Source: Actinomycetota bacterium
Lineage (GTDB): Bacteria; Actinomycetota; Thermoleophilia; UBA2241
Assembly: GCA_003132645.1 (NCBI GenBank)
Contig: PKYM01000299.1
Location: forward strand, 1 to 5,434
Length of the DNA: 5,434 nucleotides
Direction of reading: 5' to 3'
Below are positions 5,007 through 5,434 of the stretch, piece after piece. Both the position numbers and the translations under genes were made by a program. The notes beneath the pieces are model-generated. The model ran no database searches. It had not been told where the DNA came from and was given only the letters and a program-made list of their open reading frames with translations. Numbering within the stretch: position 1 is the stretch's first letter; the number at the start of each line of letters is the position of its first letter.

Positions 5007-5030
5007 CGTCTCCCGTACGTGAGATAAAGT
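5002..5030 (+). promoter_or_regulatory. Sigma-70-type promoter of the Rrf2 gene
   Basis: TTGACC (5002-5007) is a five-of-six -35 box. After a 17-base spacer comes TAAAGT (5025-5030), a moderate -10 box. Transcription would start near 5037, about 28 bases before the GTG start. AGGGAG (5051-5056) lies eight bases before that GTG and is a good ribosome site. Rrf2 regulators often repress their own promoter, but I see no convincing operator. Confidence 0.6.
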
Positions 5031-5064
5031 GCGTAACTCCTACAGGGAAGAGGGAGATTACGCC

Positions 5065-5434
5065 GTGCACATCTCGACCCGCTGTCGATACGCGATCAAG
5101 GCCCTGGTGCGCCTCGCTTTGTCCTATGGCGGCCCGCCCGTGCAGTCGCGCGACATCGCCGTCTTCGGCGCCATCCCCGCAAAATACCTGGAACAGGTCA
5201 TGCACGACCTCCGCCAGGGCGGGCTGGTGACCAGCACGCGCGGCAAGAACGGGGGCTACGTGCTTGCCCTGCCGCCCGACGCCATCTCCTTCGCGCAGGT
5301 GCGCGAGATCGTCGACGGGCCGTTCGTGGATCCTGAGCGAATGCCCGGCGCCGGCCAGGCTGACGCCCTCGTCGAGCCCGTGTGGCGCGACGTCCGGCAG
5401 GCGGTCCGGGAAGTCCTGGCCGGCGCGACCATCG
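5065..5434 (+). CDS. Rrf2-family transcriptional regulator (5' part, runs off the window)
   Basis: 123 codons from GTG, open at the right edge; complete family members are about 130-165 residues, so little is missing. Rrf2 proteins are dimeric winged-helix regulators, some sensing through an Fe-S cluster (IscR, NsrR), others through ligands or partner proteins (CymR). Visible family marks: STRCRYAIKALVRLAL (4-19), the helix-turn-helix with IPAKYLEQVMHDLRQGGLV (37-55), the wing TRGKNGGYVLALP (58-70) and ISFAQVREIVDGP (74-86). The three cysteines that bind the cluster in IscR-type members should lie at about 90-108. That stretch (VDPERMPGAGQADALVEPVW) has none, and the only cysteine is Cys7. 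So it is probably not a classical Fe-S sensor. It has its own promoter and a good ribosome site. Its target genes would lie to the right, outside the window. Confidence 0.92.
   Translation, partial: MHISTRCRYAIKALVRLALSYGGPPVQSRDIAVFGAIPAKYLEQVMHDLRQGGLVTSTRGKNGGYVLALPPDAISFAQVREIVDGPFVDPERMPGAGQADALVEPVWRDVRQAVREVLAGATI

Noticed and set aside
5016..5035. TACG...CGTA around the Rrf2 -10 box as an operator
   Set aside because: Only four-base arms with mismatches next to them; too weak to call, although its position over the promoter is suggestive.
1..5434. CRISPR arrays, tRNA or rRNA genes, insertion-sequence ends, toxin-antitoxin or phage genes
   Set aside because: I looked on both strands and saw no repeat-spacer pattern, cloverleaf, transposase motif or phage-like protein.

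Overview
This is a GC-rich window (about two thirds G+C or more, by eye) from a bacterium. FabI, MurB, an ECF sigma factor with a membrane anti-sigma partner, and alternative-type chemosensory genes suggest a Gram-negative lineage. The chemoreceptor and CheR-like pieces resemble those of Deltaproteobacteria/Myxococcota-like groups. That placement is an inference from family resemblance, not a computed result.

Layout. Minus strand, 4-2434: three genes read right to left. They are an ECF sigma factor, a cysteine-free single-pass anti-sigma factor starting inside the sigma stop codon (GTGA overlap), and, after a 116-base gap, a complete fabI for an enoyl-ACP reductase. Plus strand, 2612-3350: a collage of chemotaxis gene remnants. 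A CheW N-terminus (about 36 residues), a short CheR-methyltransferase piece (about 29 residues) and the C-terminal half of a methyl-accepting chemotaxis protein (MCP) follow one another in three different frames. Minus strand, 3406-4323: an intact murB. Plus strand, 4362-4985: a second, even shorter MCP C-terminus with an acidic tail. Plus strand, 5065 to the right edge: the start of an Rrf2-family transcriptional regulator behind a recognisable promoter.

How the parts relate. The sigma/anti-sigma pair is a translationally coupled signalling module that probably senses the envelope. Whether it controls fabI is unknown, because fabI may have its own, possibly leaderless, promoter. fabI (fatty acid elongation) and murB (peptidoglycan precursor) are housekeeping envelope genes. 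The chemosensory locus looks dismantled: order and strand are kept, but the core of each gene is gone. Either internal deletions decayed a cheW-cheR-mcp cluster, or the assembly joined pieces wrongly. I see no complete new defence or mobile system, no RNA gene, no CRISPR array and no insertion sequence. The most unusual signals are the chemotaxis collage, short repeats at or near its break points and at the Rrf2 promoter, a perfect 22-base palindrome inside the anti-sigma gene, and the sigma gene's lack of a conventional in-frame start.
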